Source: Rhizophagus sp. LPA8_4_AMF (lineage: Eukaryota; Glomeromycota; Glomeromycetes; Glomerales; Glomeraceae). From it: DNA of 36,556 bases. A program made the translations under genes and the position numbers. Below the pieces are notes generated by a model, which worked only from the letters and a program-made list of their open reading frames with translations, made no database searches and was not told where the DNA came from. The DNA is taken from NCBI GenBank assembly GCA_021464525.1, contig JADRCO010000350.1, forward strand, positions 1-36,556, given 5' to 3'. Below, piece after piece: positions 9,088 through 19,649 of this stretch. Position 1 is the first letter of the stretch, and each line of letters starts with the position of its first letter.

Positions 9088-9415
9088 TTTCTTCGTTCAG
9101 GAGCGTTTACTAACGTTCTTTTATTCTTTTTTTTTGTAGGAATGATACTCTGGACTCCTTGAGGAGAAAAGGATTCCTGGTAAGTGTCTTGCCGTTTTTT
9201 TTTTGTTTTGTTTCGTTCAGGAACGTTTACTAACCTTCTTTTTTTTTTTGTGGATTCCTCGAAAGCGAAATGTTAATGGCTATCTTATTCTTTTTGGCGT
9301 TGTTTCCGATCTTGCTTTATTTTGTTGATTCTATTCATTCTTGGTAGTGTTTGGATGTAATTTACCCTCGACCTTGTTTTATTTTCATCAATTCTGTTCA
9401 TTCTTGGTGTTCTAT
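9088..9415. repeat. Two nested T-rich duplications
   Basis: A segment beginning cgttcaggagcgtttactaa near 9094 recurs with few changes near 9212 (cgttcaggaacgtttactaa), each followed by a long T run: a spacing of about 118 bp. Immediately after, ttgctttattttgttgattc plus tattcattcttgg (about 9311-9345) is repeated as ccttgttttattttcatcaa plus ttctgttcattcttgg (about 9372-9408), a spacing of about 62 bp. The minus-strand ORF at 9285-9500 is an artefact of the second pair. Confidence 0.7.
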
Positions 9416-9449
9416 AAAAAAAAAATTTCTTTGTTATAATAAAATTAAA

Positions 9450-9515
9450 AGATGAGCCAATCAAAAATTCATATTTGTATGTCATGTGATTATATTTCAC
9501 GTGGGGTGCACTAGT
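9450..9515. other. Second GCCAATCA / CACGTG motif cluster
   Basis: gccaatcaaaa (from 9456), tcatgtgat (9482-9490) and ttcacgtggggtgca (from 9497) repeat the motif order seen at 10-60. It could be a second, diverged end of the same repeat family. Confidence 0.3.
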
Positions 9516-9519
9516 AATT

Positions 9520-10900
9520 TATCATTTTCAGTAACGTCGATTGAATTACTCCTGATTTATCATAAAATTCTTATTGGTATAAATTTTAATAATTTTTTCA
9601 GAAAGTTGCATATTTCTTTGTATTTACGAGAAAATATGAAGGTTTTCGTACCTTCGTATAAGTTAAATCCTCGATGAGATGACAAATTTTATTGATATTT
9701 GTAACACTAATTTTATTACGTTCTTTAGTTTCATTGATTAAAAGGGTTTAAAATTTTAAACAGAAACAGTAAAGACTCATACCAATGAAAGTTGCATTTG
9801 AAAGAAATACCTTGTTTAATAAACATTCATCATTAATGTATTAAAGTTTAAACTTTGTGAGATAGACAGATAGTACAAATACAATATGATCTTCCATTCA
9901 AATGAATTGATGATTGGACAATAGTGATGGCATTCGGCTAATTTAATTTTTAATTTCTCCTTTTTGTTCATAAATTTTATTTTTATGGGTTGTATTTCTA
10001 ATTAAAGAAAGTATTTTCGTCTAAAATTTTATTCTAGATAATCTATCTCGTATATCGGATTAGTCCCGAAAACTTCCTGATTGTAATGATAAAAGATTAT
10101 GCATATCCATACTATACTGTAGGAAATGCGACTGGTCCAGAAATTTGACATCTTTCTTGTTTCATAAATTCCCGATCCTGTAACCTATTTTTGGGATTAT
10201 ATCGGAATTGCCAGAAATAATAAACTTTCCGATTTTTGTGAGATAAACATATGATATAAGCTTATTACCTATTGATTATCTATATTTGAATGACTCATTA
10301 TTTTGTTTAGTTAAAAAATGAAACGTATTAAGACAAGTGAATTTTATTGATGATGATATTTTTGGCCTAGAAATATGAATCTTTGAAATGCTTATTATTC
10401 ATACTATTCAAATTATAACTGGTCCATTTCATACATGCTTCATTCTTCTTGTGATCTATATTTGGAATAATTTTTTAAATAACGCGATAATTCCGACTGT
10501 GATGAATTAAAGGAATTCTTTATTTAACGATTATCATAACTTATTGAAATATGGAAATGTGATAACTTAAGTGATTAAATTTATTACGTTAATATTTGTA
10601 TTTTAAATTCGAAACCTAAATGACCCCTCGCTGGTTTGTTTAAAGGGGTAATGTAACTATATTAATTAATTAATTAAATTGGTAACCAGCCTTATCATAA
10701 TCATAAGTAAATTTAAGATATATAAACCATGAAAAAATTTCTTTACTGATTTCTACAAAATTGATAAAATTGACAAAATTAAAATATTAAATCATCAAAT
10801 TATTAAATCACTAAAACCATGATTAACAAAATCATTAAAATCATTACATTTTATAAACTTAATAATACTTCTTCTTTGATAACTGACAATAAACGTCCTC
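9520..10900. other. Long stretch with no recognisable gene
   Basis: The frames hold only short open runs. A plus-strand run near 10110-10250 (ILYCRKCDWSRNLTSFL and PIFGIISELPEIINFPIF) has a CxxC and could be an old exon, but I cannot assign it. From about 10760 to 10860 the sequence is a loose repeat of aaaatcattaaa-like words. No repeat ends or RNA gene are visible. Confidence 0.4.
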
Positions 10901-10921
10901 AAGAAGGCAACATGAAACGAC

Positions 10922-10976
10922 ATCCACTAAATTCGTGGATTATTGGGGCACGGCACGCAACATATAGCGTGCCGTG
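10922..10976. repeat. Two hairpins, one a perfect 10-bp GC-rich stem
   Basis: atccac (10922-10927) pairs with gtggat (10935-10940). cacggcacgc (10949-10958) pairs perfectly with gcgtgccgtg (10967-10976) around an 8-base loop. They stand out from the surrounding A/T-rich DNA and lie just outside the MITE at 10990. Confidence 0.7.
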
Positions 10977-10989
10977 ACACATTTAAAAT

Positions 10990-11142
10990 ATTATCCCCAA
11001 GAAAAAGCGGTGGGGAGAAGACGCGGGGAGGCGCGCGTTATAAGTAAAGTCACGGGCTCGTTTAATATGCGCGTTATAAGTAAACGGCCCGTGACTTAAT
11101 TAAAGGAGAATACACGGGGGTAGACTTAAGATTGGGGATAAT
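10990..11142. mobile_element. GC-richer MITE-like element with internal repeats
   Basis: attatccccaa (10990-11000) and ttggggataat (11132-11142) are perfect 11-bp inverted ends. Inside, gcgcgttataagtaaa occurs twice in direct order (11033-11048 and 11069-11084), and agtcacgggc (11048-11057) is the inverse of gcccgtgact (11087-11096). No target duplication is obvious. The much higher G+C than the flanks points to a recent arrival or an element under different mutation pressure. Confidence 0.6.
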
Positions 11143-11167
11143 CTTAAATTTTTTTGGTCCATCACTT

Positions 11168-11315
11168 CAATTTAAATATTTGTTATAGAATATATCTAAT
11201 CATGTAAATTTAAATATTTGTCTTAAAATATATCTAATCATGTAAATTTAAATTTTATCTTAAAATATATCTAATCATGTAAATTTAAATTTTTGTCTTA
11301 AAAATAAATCTAAAG
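11168..11315. repeat. 37-38-bp tandem repeat, four copies
   Basis: Units of aaatttaaatatttgtctta plus aaatatatctaatcatgt start at about 11168, 11206, 11244 and 11281. The third lacks several bases in its middle and the last is diverged. The array directly follows the GC-richer element. Confidence 0.8.
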
Positions 11316-11319
11316 TTCT

Positions 11320-12595
11320 TCCAAATTATTAATAATATTATTATTTACTGTTTCTAAAATTCTTTAAAAATTATCAATAAAATTTGATCCTGCATTAATT
11401 ATTGGTTTTTTTAATTGAAAGCACGTATTTATAATCATGCTTTGGAATTGTAAAGACGTAAAATATGATAAAATAAATAACTACTAACTTTGACCAGAAT
11501 TTAATAGAGATCAGAGCGATCAGAGCGATATCCTTGTAAAAAATTTTATAATACCGAATTCTCAAATAATCACGTCATGACTTGGGCAGCGATCATAATG
11601 ATAATGACAAGGCTAATAAGCCACTAGTAATTGATAGAAAAGTCGCCGCAGCTCCACATATTACAAAGTGGTGATTTTCACTACTGATGATTTTCATCGT
11701 GTTAAAGATTATGATTTGATTGTTTATAATATCGTGCTATGTATTTATCGATAAAAAAATAAATATTGTAGAATCTTTTTGGCGAAACCAGAAATTAATT
11801 TTTATAAAACTGTTCAAAGCGCGATGCATGAGACTGTGTAACTCAACTTTTCCCAGTATAGAATTTCAGTTATACAAAAATCCAAATCCGATAATTTTAT
11901 AGTCAATCAATTAATTTCTTACTGGTTTTTATTAAAATCAAGCGCGTATTTTACAGTACACAATTTAAAGGATTATCGAATCACATACTATTTATACAAT
12001 TTAATACACTTAAATGGAAACAATTACGAAAATTTAAATTTTATTCGATTTTTTATTTCCTTACATCTATAATTTGATATTGTATATAAACTGATAAAAA
12101 AGTGGATTGTTCATATATTGACGCCTTTATCTCGCTTATAATTTGTTATTTTATTAACACTATGATTTTTATATTTTTATTATTTCCTAATTACCATTAT
12201 TCAATTGTAATCTACAGTAGATAAAAAGCCAAGTTTTATAATTTGCCGCGTGAGCATTCAATAAGTTTTAGTTAAAATTACAATAGAATAAGTTTTGTTG
12301 TAAAATAAATTTTTTCTAATATTATATACATTAATTGTTTATGTTATAATATAATCTATGTTTTAATGAAAATGTATTGTAATAAAAATCTTCTTAATCT
12401 TCTATAAGTATGCCTACACTCTAACCGAATGACATACTGTAAACCAAAAAATATTATTAAATAAAATTCATTAAAAATAATCGAAAAATACTCTCTGCTA
12501 GTACTTTATGAAAAGTCACTAGATCATCCTCACCTATCACTTTCATTTCAAGTAACGACTTCCTCTCATTAGTTATTGGTATTTAAGTATCATTC
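11320..12595. other. Long stretch with no recognisable gene
   Basis: A 9-bp tandem duplicate, gatcagagc, lies at 11509-11526. The 60-codon open run at 11720-11902 has no motif. The rest, especially 12000-12480, is A/T-rich and closed in all frames. Confidence 0.4.
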
Positions 12596-12599
12596 TTCC

Positions 12600-13560
12600 T
12601 TCTCCAAATGCGTTTAAAACGGTTAAATATAATAAAGGAGAAGCCGAAATTGAGAGAACTGAGTAGAGTTTGATGTAGCTCTCGCTTTTAATAACATGTT
12701 ATGATAGAATTAATAATTTCAACTAGGAATAATCTTCGATCTTAAGGTGGTTTATGTGTTAGCAGAATTGAGATTGTTAAAAAATTCCAAGAACTTGGAG
12801 ATACTGGACGAAAATGTCAGTGTATTGACTTAGTGACTTAAAATTTGAATAATAAAAACTACGTAAAAAAAAAATTGATTAGAAACAAAAAATGGTTAGT
12901 CAGATAATCATTTGCAGCCGAAAAAAACCTATTTCGAATGTAAATAAACTTAAATTATGGCTTCGCTCCGTGAATTGTGATACAAGTGTGGACGAATTAT
13001 TTTAAATTTCATATGTTGATTCACTTGATTGTTGCAAATTTTTTTTTATAGATAAACAATCATGTGTCAATAGAAGATCAGATTTAAGATCAGGAAATTC
13101 AGGGAACTAAATAAATTAAAACAAAAAAGATTTTTATTGTAATAAACTTTTATAATTCCGGCCAAGATCATAATAATGCAGGCCAAAAAATCCTAATGCG
13201 GATCAAATTCTGATGACTTACAATGAAGATATAGCAAAGAGATTCCATAAGTTTTTCTTAGGCGTCTATAAATAATTACGCAAATATACAAAGGTGAACA
13301 ATAGATTCAGTTGATATCATATTGCAATTCATTACGATAATAAAGTTCTGTAAAAAGAAAAAGAACATGGATCAAAAAAATAAATATCATTTCTACAGAT
13401 CAACATGCATAGATACATTTAAAAAGCATGATATCAGATAAGGAATTCGAGATGTCCTTCAAGATAGTTTACTAGCATAAGCAGAAATTAACTATGGTTG
13501 TAAAATTTGTGTTCAATACAAAAAGGTGATGATTGGTACTAAGTACTAACCCTTAAAACT
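12600..13560 (+). other. Scattered coding-like relics, unrecognised
   Basis: Plus-strand runs such as LGIIFDLKVVYVLAELRLLK and NSKNLEILDENVSVLT (12735-12835), NSGQDHNNAGQKILMRIK (about 13157-13210) and NMDQKNKYHFYRSTC followed by GIRDVLQDSLLA (about 13365-13480) look like decayed exons. Stops are frequent and the frame changes. I cannot say whether they belong to one gene. Confidence 0.25.
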
Positions 13561-13599
13561 AATGGTGATCAATAATTCGTGAATCTGAGGCTGTGAAGT

Positions 13600-13985
13600 C
13601 TGCAGTTAAAATAGCTTAATAGCTCATCTATAAAGGAAAAAAAAATCTTCCTTATAAGTAACTTTATAATTAGAGTTGCATAGCCCCGTTAATAAGGTAA
13701 TCTCTATTTATAATAGGTAGAATGAAATAATTATTGGGAAAAATTTTTTATAATGATGCAAAACATTATGTAAAATCAAAATATTTTTATTATCAAAAGT
13801 GGTGCGGATGATGATTTGTTTTTTCATGGTAAAAAATTTTATTTATCTCTATAAGGCTAATTTTCCGTTTTTATCTCCTTATGATCATAACGAAGCCACT
13901 TTTTTTTCATGAGAAAAATTTCGTATTACTTCAGATTATTCTTTTTTTCATTTCCAATAAATGAAAAATTTGTGATATTATAATT
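13600..13985. other. Intergenic stretch before a TATA-bearing gene relic
   Basis: T-rich and A/T-rich DNA without a readable frame. It lies upstream of the TATA box at 14019 and would have been the promoter region of that gene. Confidence 0.4.
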
Positions 13986-14018
13986 AGTTTTGGAAATTTG
14001 GAAACTTGGAAAGAAAGG

Positions 14019-14027
14019 TATAAAAGG
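14019..14027 (+). promoter_or_regulatory. TATA box with pyrimidine-rich initiator region
   Basis: tataaaagg is followed by a run of C/T (ctctcctcttcctcgctttt). This is the usual layout of a strong fungal core promoter, and it places transcription start after about 14045. The open frame that begins at 13990 therefore cannot be translated from its first ATG. Confidence 0.6.
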
Positions 14028-14079
14028 CTCTCCTCTTCCTCGCTTTTTATCATATTTCTCTAAAAAAAAAACTCTCATC

Positions 14080-14990
14080 ATCCCCGCAAAAGTTTCCACT
14101 ATCTGTTACGTCCATGATTCTACGGAAAGTTTGACACAAGAATTTACGGTAGAGGAAGTTATGACCGTCGCTAGATTAGATGATAGTGACTCCACGAGGG
14201 TAATCTATCTCAAAGTGAAAGTTTTTATCTCATTTGATCAGAACATACCAACTCAGATTGAGGACTTTGAGTAGGGGGACGTGATGTTTTTAAGGGGAAA
14301 ATTTGTTGCATGCCCCGGCTGGTACAGTGTAAGTATCTAAATGTTTTATGTCTAAGTAATTTTTCCCTCCTTTACTGATTTTTTCTCTTCACAATGATAA
14401 GGTAAACGCAACTTCGTTAAAGGTTATGGAGAATTTACATTTCGATACAATGCCATCGATTGGGTTAAACATTATGTTTGTAGGTATATGACAAAAACGG
14501 TTCGTAATGTGGATGGTAAATCCGTCTTGGATTTTTATGTTGAAGAAAATCTTGGTGATCGGGACCCCTGAGTTTCTAGGTCATGACCTTAATGTAAGAT
14601 ATCTTTCGAATAAGACGAACTCGATCAATCAATTGATGCGTTCTACTACGGCAATAATTATGCCAACATTATTTATAAAACACCAATTATTGATGAGGTC
14701 ACTCAAGAAGAATCATCACCTGGCAAACACATCATTAATCTTGAAGACATTTCGTTAGTCTCCACAAATCGCAACAGCACTAACGGCCAATCACTAAACG
14801 TTCCATGGTTGAACGTTCAAGCCAATGATTCAAACAATAGTAGATCAAGTCGAAGTCCTAGGGGCGTGCGTAAACATGCGTTTGTAGATTGTTTTGCTTG
14901 TCGCGTGATCTGCCTACCCAAAAAAATTATCAATTGTTTGATGCTCCCATGCTGTGATACCGTGGGTACTGGAGAAAAAGTACTGGCTAG
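14080..14990 (+). pseudogene. Broken gene of a lineage-specific, OB-like family, one intron
   Basis: Downstream of the TATA box the plus strand reads VARLDDSDSTRVIYLKVKVF, ISFDQNIPTQIEDFE, a TAG, GDVMFLRGKFVACPGWYS, then a clean 73-bp intron (gtaagt at 14329 to ataag at 14401), then VNATSLKVMENLHFDTMPSI and GLNIMFVG. A frame change follows, then TKTVRNVDGKSVLDFYVEEN, and from about 14609 FYYGNNYANIIYKTPIIDEV and a Ser/Arg/Asn-rich tail (NDSNNSRSSRSPRG). The alternation of hydrophobic strands with GDV-x-FL-x-GKF suggests an OB-fold-like beta barrel. I recall similar proteins as an expanded family in Rhizophagus, function unknown. One nonsense codon, at least one frameshift and further stops near 14570 make this copy dead. 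A related fragment is at 23140-23250. Confidence 0.6.
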
Positions 14991-14999
14991 TTTAATAAT

Positions 15000-15600
15000 A
15001 ATATCAATTGTTCGCATATATCTGATAATCACTTTCAGTTTATCTGATGTATCAATTCATAAAATAACCTTTGAGGCTTTGACATTTTTTTTTTTTTTGA
15101 TATATCAACAAATCAAATATTGATTATCTGAAAAAAAAAAAACTTTATTTCACATACAATCAATACAATAAAAATAATATGATTGCAAATATAGAATAAG
15201 AACATGAATCCATGAAGCAATGCGCGGGTGGCTTTTTATTGTTAATAACTTCTAATCAAATGATTATCTTTATTGTGGCTATTCAAAGAACTCCAAACTT
15301 AATTATTCGGCGCGAACGGTATATCCATTATCAGTAATCCTTATTCGTATAAGTCATTAAATTACTATAATTTTAATTGTAACGTTTTAATAATTTTAGT
15401 TTTTAATTATTCAACCAGTCACATTCATTATAATATGAACAGAAATACAATTATCCAATCGTTCGCGCATCTTAATGAAAATGATCATCCCATGTAACTG
15501 TTGATTGTCTCATGTAAATGATTATCGCATTTATCAGAAACATTATCAAAAAAAGAAATATAAAGAGTTCTACGTTCTAAAAAAAATTTTTATTCGCTAA
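15000..15600. other. Intergenic stretch, nothing recognised
   Basis: Poly-T and poly-A tracts (about 15088-15100 and 15131-15142) and A/T-rich DNA with closed frames. The apparent ORF covering 14809-15123 is mostly the tail of the gene relic upstream in the wrong frame. Confidence 0.4.
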
Positions 15601-15606
15601 ACAAAA

Positions 15607-16090
15607 TGTTGCTAATAAAATCTAACATCAAGAAACTAACCCTTCCTATAAAGCCCAAACTTGGGGATATATCAATAGTCAAGAAAAGAAATACATATCT
15701 CTCAAGACACTAATCATGGGAAATTTAATCCTACACCAAAACAACAAGGTATTTATTGAGTTTCGTACCAAAGAAAATCATATACACTTATATTTATTAA
15801 TAATTTAAAATTTTAATAATTAGTGACCATGTGTCCAGGTGTAGGAAGTATTGACGACGAATGGTTAATTCGTCGTTATAATTCAATTATTTCCTACGAT
15901 ACTGGTCACTTGATGTACGTAAGAGAGTAAACAGACGAATCTTCCTTTTAATAACAAACGTCGTGTTATTATCTGTTTTCTCCACCATCACATCCGTACA
16001 TATGTCCTCTTTCTGTATATTAGAAGAACGTGAAAAGATTGATACCGACTACATAGAAGGATACTATGTGATTCCAATTCAATGAACCAC
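15607..16090 (+). pseudogene. Unrecognised gene relic with possible introns
   Basis: From the ATG at 15607 the frame reads LIKSNIKKLTLPIKPKLGD then KKRNTYLSRH before a stop. A donor-like gtattt near 15750 and an acceptor aattag near 15823 could bound an intron. The next exon would read MCPGVGSIDDEWLIRRYNSI and ISYDTGHLMYVRE. After a short gap comes a hydrophobic stretch RIFLLITNVVLLSVFSTITS followed by EEREKIDTDYIEGYYVIPIQ and a TGA, so a membrane segment near a C-terminus is plausible. No family is recognised, and whether the pieces form one gene is uncertain. Confidence 0.3.
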
Positions 16091-16094
16091 CTAC

Positions 16095-16740
16095 ATTTCC
16101 GATGTTCGCCAATAAACGGAATAAGAAACATTTTTCACTTCATATATATATGATCTCTTTCTATCACCTTGTTTTTGTAATTAAATTCGATTAATAATTT
16201 CGTCTTAATTGGATATTTATTTCACTTATTTTTTTATTTAATAAATTTATATTTTTTTAATTATAAAAAAAATCGAATATTTTTGTGATGTGTTAATTAA
16301 ATGTCAATTGTTAAAAAAAAACTTCGTGATAATTTTTTTATTTTTGTCAAAATAATACATACATTTACCTAGAAAATTATTTGAGCGTTCCTTAGCGATT
16401 GAGCGGTTATTGATTGTTTAAATTCTTATAAATGAATTGACCTGGGAATATTTATCGTATCTTTCAAAAGCCAACTGATATTTTTTATACATGAGTAATA
16501 TGTTATATAAATAATATATTTTTTATTCGCGTTAGCAAATTTCCTTTTTTTAAAAGTCAATAATCACAAAAATGGTTTAGCTTCTTAACCATTATCGTGG
16601 AAGTTTATCCTTTTTCCAATAATTCACCTGACAGCTCAATTTGTACAAAATCAGCAGAGAATTTTTTTTTTCGACTTTATTCATGATAAAGGAGAAGAAA
16701 TAACATTCATGTTGTTATTAACTGTTATTAAAAACTTAAA
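16095..16740. other. AT-rich intergenic stretch
   Basis: Long A/T runs, no open frame and no repeat ends. It lies upstream of the CCAAT/TATA pair at 16745-16795. Confidence 0.45.
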
Positions 16741-16744
16741 TAAT

Positions 16745-16795
16745 CCAATCAATAGATAAAAAACATGAATTTACAAAATCTAGAAGTATAAATAA
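16745..16795 (+). promoter_or_regulatory. CCAAT and TATA boxes of the 16.9-kb gene relic
   Basis: ccaatcaat at 16745 is followed by tataaataa at 16787-16795 and then a pyrimidine-rich stretch (cttttctcttcaaactcttc) where transcription would start. The arrangement matches the TATA plus C/T-rich region at 24190-24240 in front of the second fragment of the same family. Confidence 0.45.
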
Positions 16796-16899
16796 TATGA
16801 TTTTTTGCTATCTTTTCTCTTCAAACTCTTCCCACAATCAAAAAAAAAAAATTTCAACCATTTTCTTTAAAAAAAAATTCAAACAATCATAGAATCTTT

Positions 16900-17720
16900 A
16901 TGCAATGAATTGAAAGTTGAAGTTTTTAGATATGTATCTACACTCATGTCACTTGCTTCCTCAATCGTAATTGGTATTCTACCTTTCAAGATTCTCACGA
17001 TCGTGTTGAATAATTGATCTATAAATACGGCAGAGCACATACTCTCTTTCATGCTATCAGACTAGGGAATAATTTCGTAATAGTATAAGTCATGCAAATC
17101 CTACTTGCAAAAAAAGTAATTTTATCAAGATATTTCGCGTAATAGTTGGTGATGCAATTTGGTACCTATAATCCAAAATTAATTGAAATGAGAACAATAA
17201 GAACGAAATATAATATCGATGTTGATATACCTAAAGAAAATCCTTGGGCAAGTAGTTTATTGTTGCCAGTTTTCTTAAAATAATAACTGAGGCGACTAAT
17301 GAACTGAAAGGTGACATTTCTTACAGAGGTAATGACATGAAATTACTGTAGGAGCTCTTGCGGTAGATCAAACATCACATACTCTTTCTTAAAATTTTTG
17401 AGACATTGAAGATTTAATTTTAAATAAATATTTGTACCTTTCCTATCTCGTCCAAGAGTTATTCCGCCATACCGATCACTTCCCGGAGATGCAACTGAAC
17501 ATTTCTCATCACAGAATGGTTATGAGAATAATCGTCAAATTAATTTAATATCAAGAGCGATAATCTTGTAAAATTATGGAAAGAAATTGGGTATAATGAG
17601 ATATGTAGCAATATAAATGAATTAGTTGTAGAGGGCTCTTTGCTCACCAAATGATTGGGTGTGCTCAAGTACCAATGTTGTAGTCGGAAAGCTATATGAA
17701 GAATTAATTAAAATTGGATT
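16900..17720 (+). pseudogene. Pseudogene of a Glomeromycotina-type multigene family
   Basis: The plus strand reads ELKVEVFRYVSTLMSL, then from 16990 DSHDRVE, a TAA for Trp or Gln, LIYKYGRAHTLFHAIRLGNN and VQVMQILLAKKVILSRYFA. After two stops come MQFGTYNPKLIEMRTIRTKY and ENPWASSLLLPVFLK. After a frame change it continues with IEDLILNKYLYLSYL (17405), LWKEIGYNEICSNINELVVE (17570) and PNDWVCSSTNVVVGKLYEEL (17650). The order of blocks agrees with a long family of unknown function that I remember from Rhizophagus proteins; the biochemical role is not known to me. Multiple stops and at least two frameshifts show decay. A second, shorter copy lies at 24310-24480 in the same orientation. Confidence 0.6.
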
Positions 17721-18049
17721 TAACTAACTGATAAATTGAAGATTCAGTTTGATGGATTTTCAATGCAGGATTTCCTTTTGCGCTTTTGGTAGTTTGGTTT
17801 AACTAAATGGATTTTTGTTATAACGAGCACTCAGCAAGATCCATATTCACACAGCTTTTAGTAATTTACTCATTTAACAATGATATAATTAACGTGATTA
17901 ATATAACGTGATTAATGTATCTATTATGAGGAAATTTATGAAGAAACTTAGTTCGACAAAAGCATCTGATATTTATAGTATTGTGTGTATATGATGAAAT
18001 ATAATCAAAAAAAAATTTTTACAAAAGGACGAAATGATGAACCCACCAG

Positions 18050-18720
18050 TAACTGAACGTAATGTTGACTAAAAGGAATTGTATTTTCTACTTGGTAATA
18101 AGCAATCGAGTAGAACGAAACAACAGGTGTTAATATCAATTTATGTTGGATGATTGAGAAATTGGAGTGTACAATCGAATTTAGCAAGTTCAATCTCTGA
18201 CAATTCTGATTCCCCAAAATTTGTATCCCTTTGGTATAACCAGGGATAACCCAAGTATAATGATCGTTTAAAGATATTATAACAAGAAGAATATATATTA
18301 TTTCTCGAATCTTGTGGATATTTATTGGAGTCATTTTTGATCTCTTGTGATCAATCTCGTCAGGATTATATAAAATTCATGGATCTTTTTCGTTTATGGT
18401 CATCTATATGGAGGTAATATAAATATAATTGGACATAATGGAAGAATGTTAGCTGCAGGGATCGTTGATACCGGGGTACATTAATGTATTGGTTGAAGAA
18501 TATCCTTATTGTGAGAGATTTTATGATCGTTCATTAATCAGTGATATAATTTCTGATTAACTAAGCTCCACTTCTTAATGCTCAATTAATGGAAAAATGT
18601 TTAGATGCAGAATGACTATTTGCATCTGACTTACAGTATATACTTTATTTGAAAAATGAGTAGTTGAACTATCTGATATTTAGAACAATTTGATAGGCAG
18701 AATAATGATCTCTTTTTTAC
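18050..18720 (+). pseudogene. Unrecognised coding relic
   Basis: Plus-strand runs include NETTGVNINLCWMIEKLECT, PKYNDRLKIL followed by QEEYILFLESCGYLLESFLI and DQSRQDYIKFMDLFRLWS. Further on come GHNGRMLAAGIVDTG (about 18433-18478), EEYPYCERFYDRSLISDIIS (about 18495-18560) and FASDLQYILYLKNE. Stops are mostly TAA or TAG. The regular amino-acid usage argues for a real former gene on this strand and against the overlapping 109-codon minus-strand open run at 18005-18334. Family unknown. It may be the distal part of the 16.9-kb relic or a separate gene. Confidence 0.35.
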
Positions 18721-18779
18721 AGATTTAATAGTAGAAATTTGAACGTGATTTGATTCTTATAATTAATCATATAAAAGAG

Positions 18780-19395
18780 TATTTATATTTATGATTTTTA
18801 TTTTATATTTACTACTAAGATAATTTTTTTTTACTTTGGAGTATTTTATTGTATTGTTAATTCACGTGAAACATGAACAACAATTTGGAACGTTTAATAA
18901 TCAGACACCAGCACGTGATCAATTTTTTATTTCAATAAAAGTATCATGTTATTAAACTTCATATCTTTTCTGTAAGATCAAATTTAATTTCAGATTAATT
19001 AATATTTAAATAATTAAATTAAATATTAGTTTATTTAAAAAAAATTATTAGAAATAAATTTTGTACATTATTAACATTATTACAAACAATATAAAAAAGA
19101 ATATACTGTACTTAAAAAAAAATATAAAAAAAAAAAATTTAATTATTGAAGAATTTTGAAAAAACAATAAAATATAAATTACAAATCCTTAATAAATATG
19201 CAATTAAATTGAAAAAATGATAATAAAATAATTATTTATAAATGTAATTATTAGTAATGGGTTGTAACTTGTAATAGCAAATAATCAAATTATTTGGGAC
19301 TCATTGTAAATAATTTTAGCTAAAATTATAAAAGCTTATAGTAACTGAATATAATTTTTAAATAACTAAAATTATTTATTATTTAATTTTTTAAA
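18780..19395. other. Very AT-rich stretch with two CACGTG sites
   Basis: ttcacgtgaa (18861-18870) is a 10-bp palindrome and a second CACGTG follows near 18912. From 18970 the sequence is almost pure A/T, like 100-3500. No gene is readable, and it ends at a MITE. Confidence 0.45.
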
Positions 19396-19397
19396 TA

Positions 19398-19594
19398 CAG
19401 TCAGACCCCTATATAGTTACACCCCATATAGTCACATCATATAAAATTCCTCTATATAATCACGCCTTTAGAAAAAACCAACTTATATAATTATTATATA
19501 AAAAAACCTTTATATAATTACAACATAGTCACAACCTCTATATTGTCCCCGATTTTTGTGGAACTGATTAGGTAACTATATAGAGGGCTGACTG
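19398..19594. mobile_element. Mariner/pogo-type MITE with repeated inner motifs
   Basis: cagtcagacccctatatagt at the left end and the reverse complement of gtaactatatagagggctgactg at the right end form inverted ends of about 22 bp, flanked by TA (19396-19397 and 19595-19596). The CAGT start and TA duplication are typical of Tc1/mariner/pogo elements. Inside, variants of cctatatagttac and ccatatagtcac recur about every 15-20 bp, which could be multiple transposase-binding sites. No coding capacity; 197 bp. Confidence 0.85.
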
Positions 19595-19649
19595 TAATAA
19601 TTTTAAAAGTTACTTAATATTATTTAAATTGCTTCAGTTACTATTATTA

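Noticed and set aside
13990-14018. ATG at 13990 as a start codon
   Set aside because: It lies upstream of the TATA box at 14019, so it would not be in the transcript.
18005-18334. 109-codon minus-strand ORF
   Set aside because: Plus-strand frames over the same bases give more protein-like sequence; the minus run looks like its shadow.
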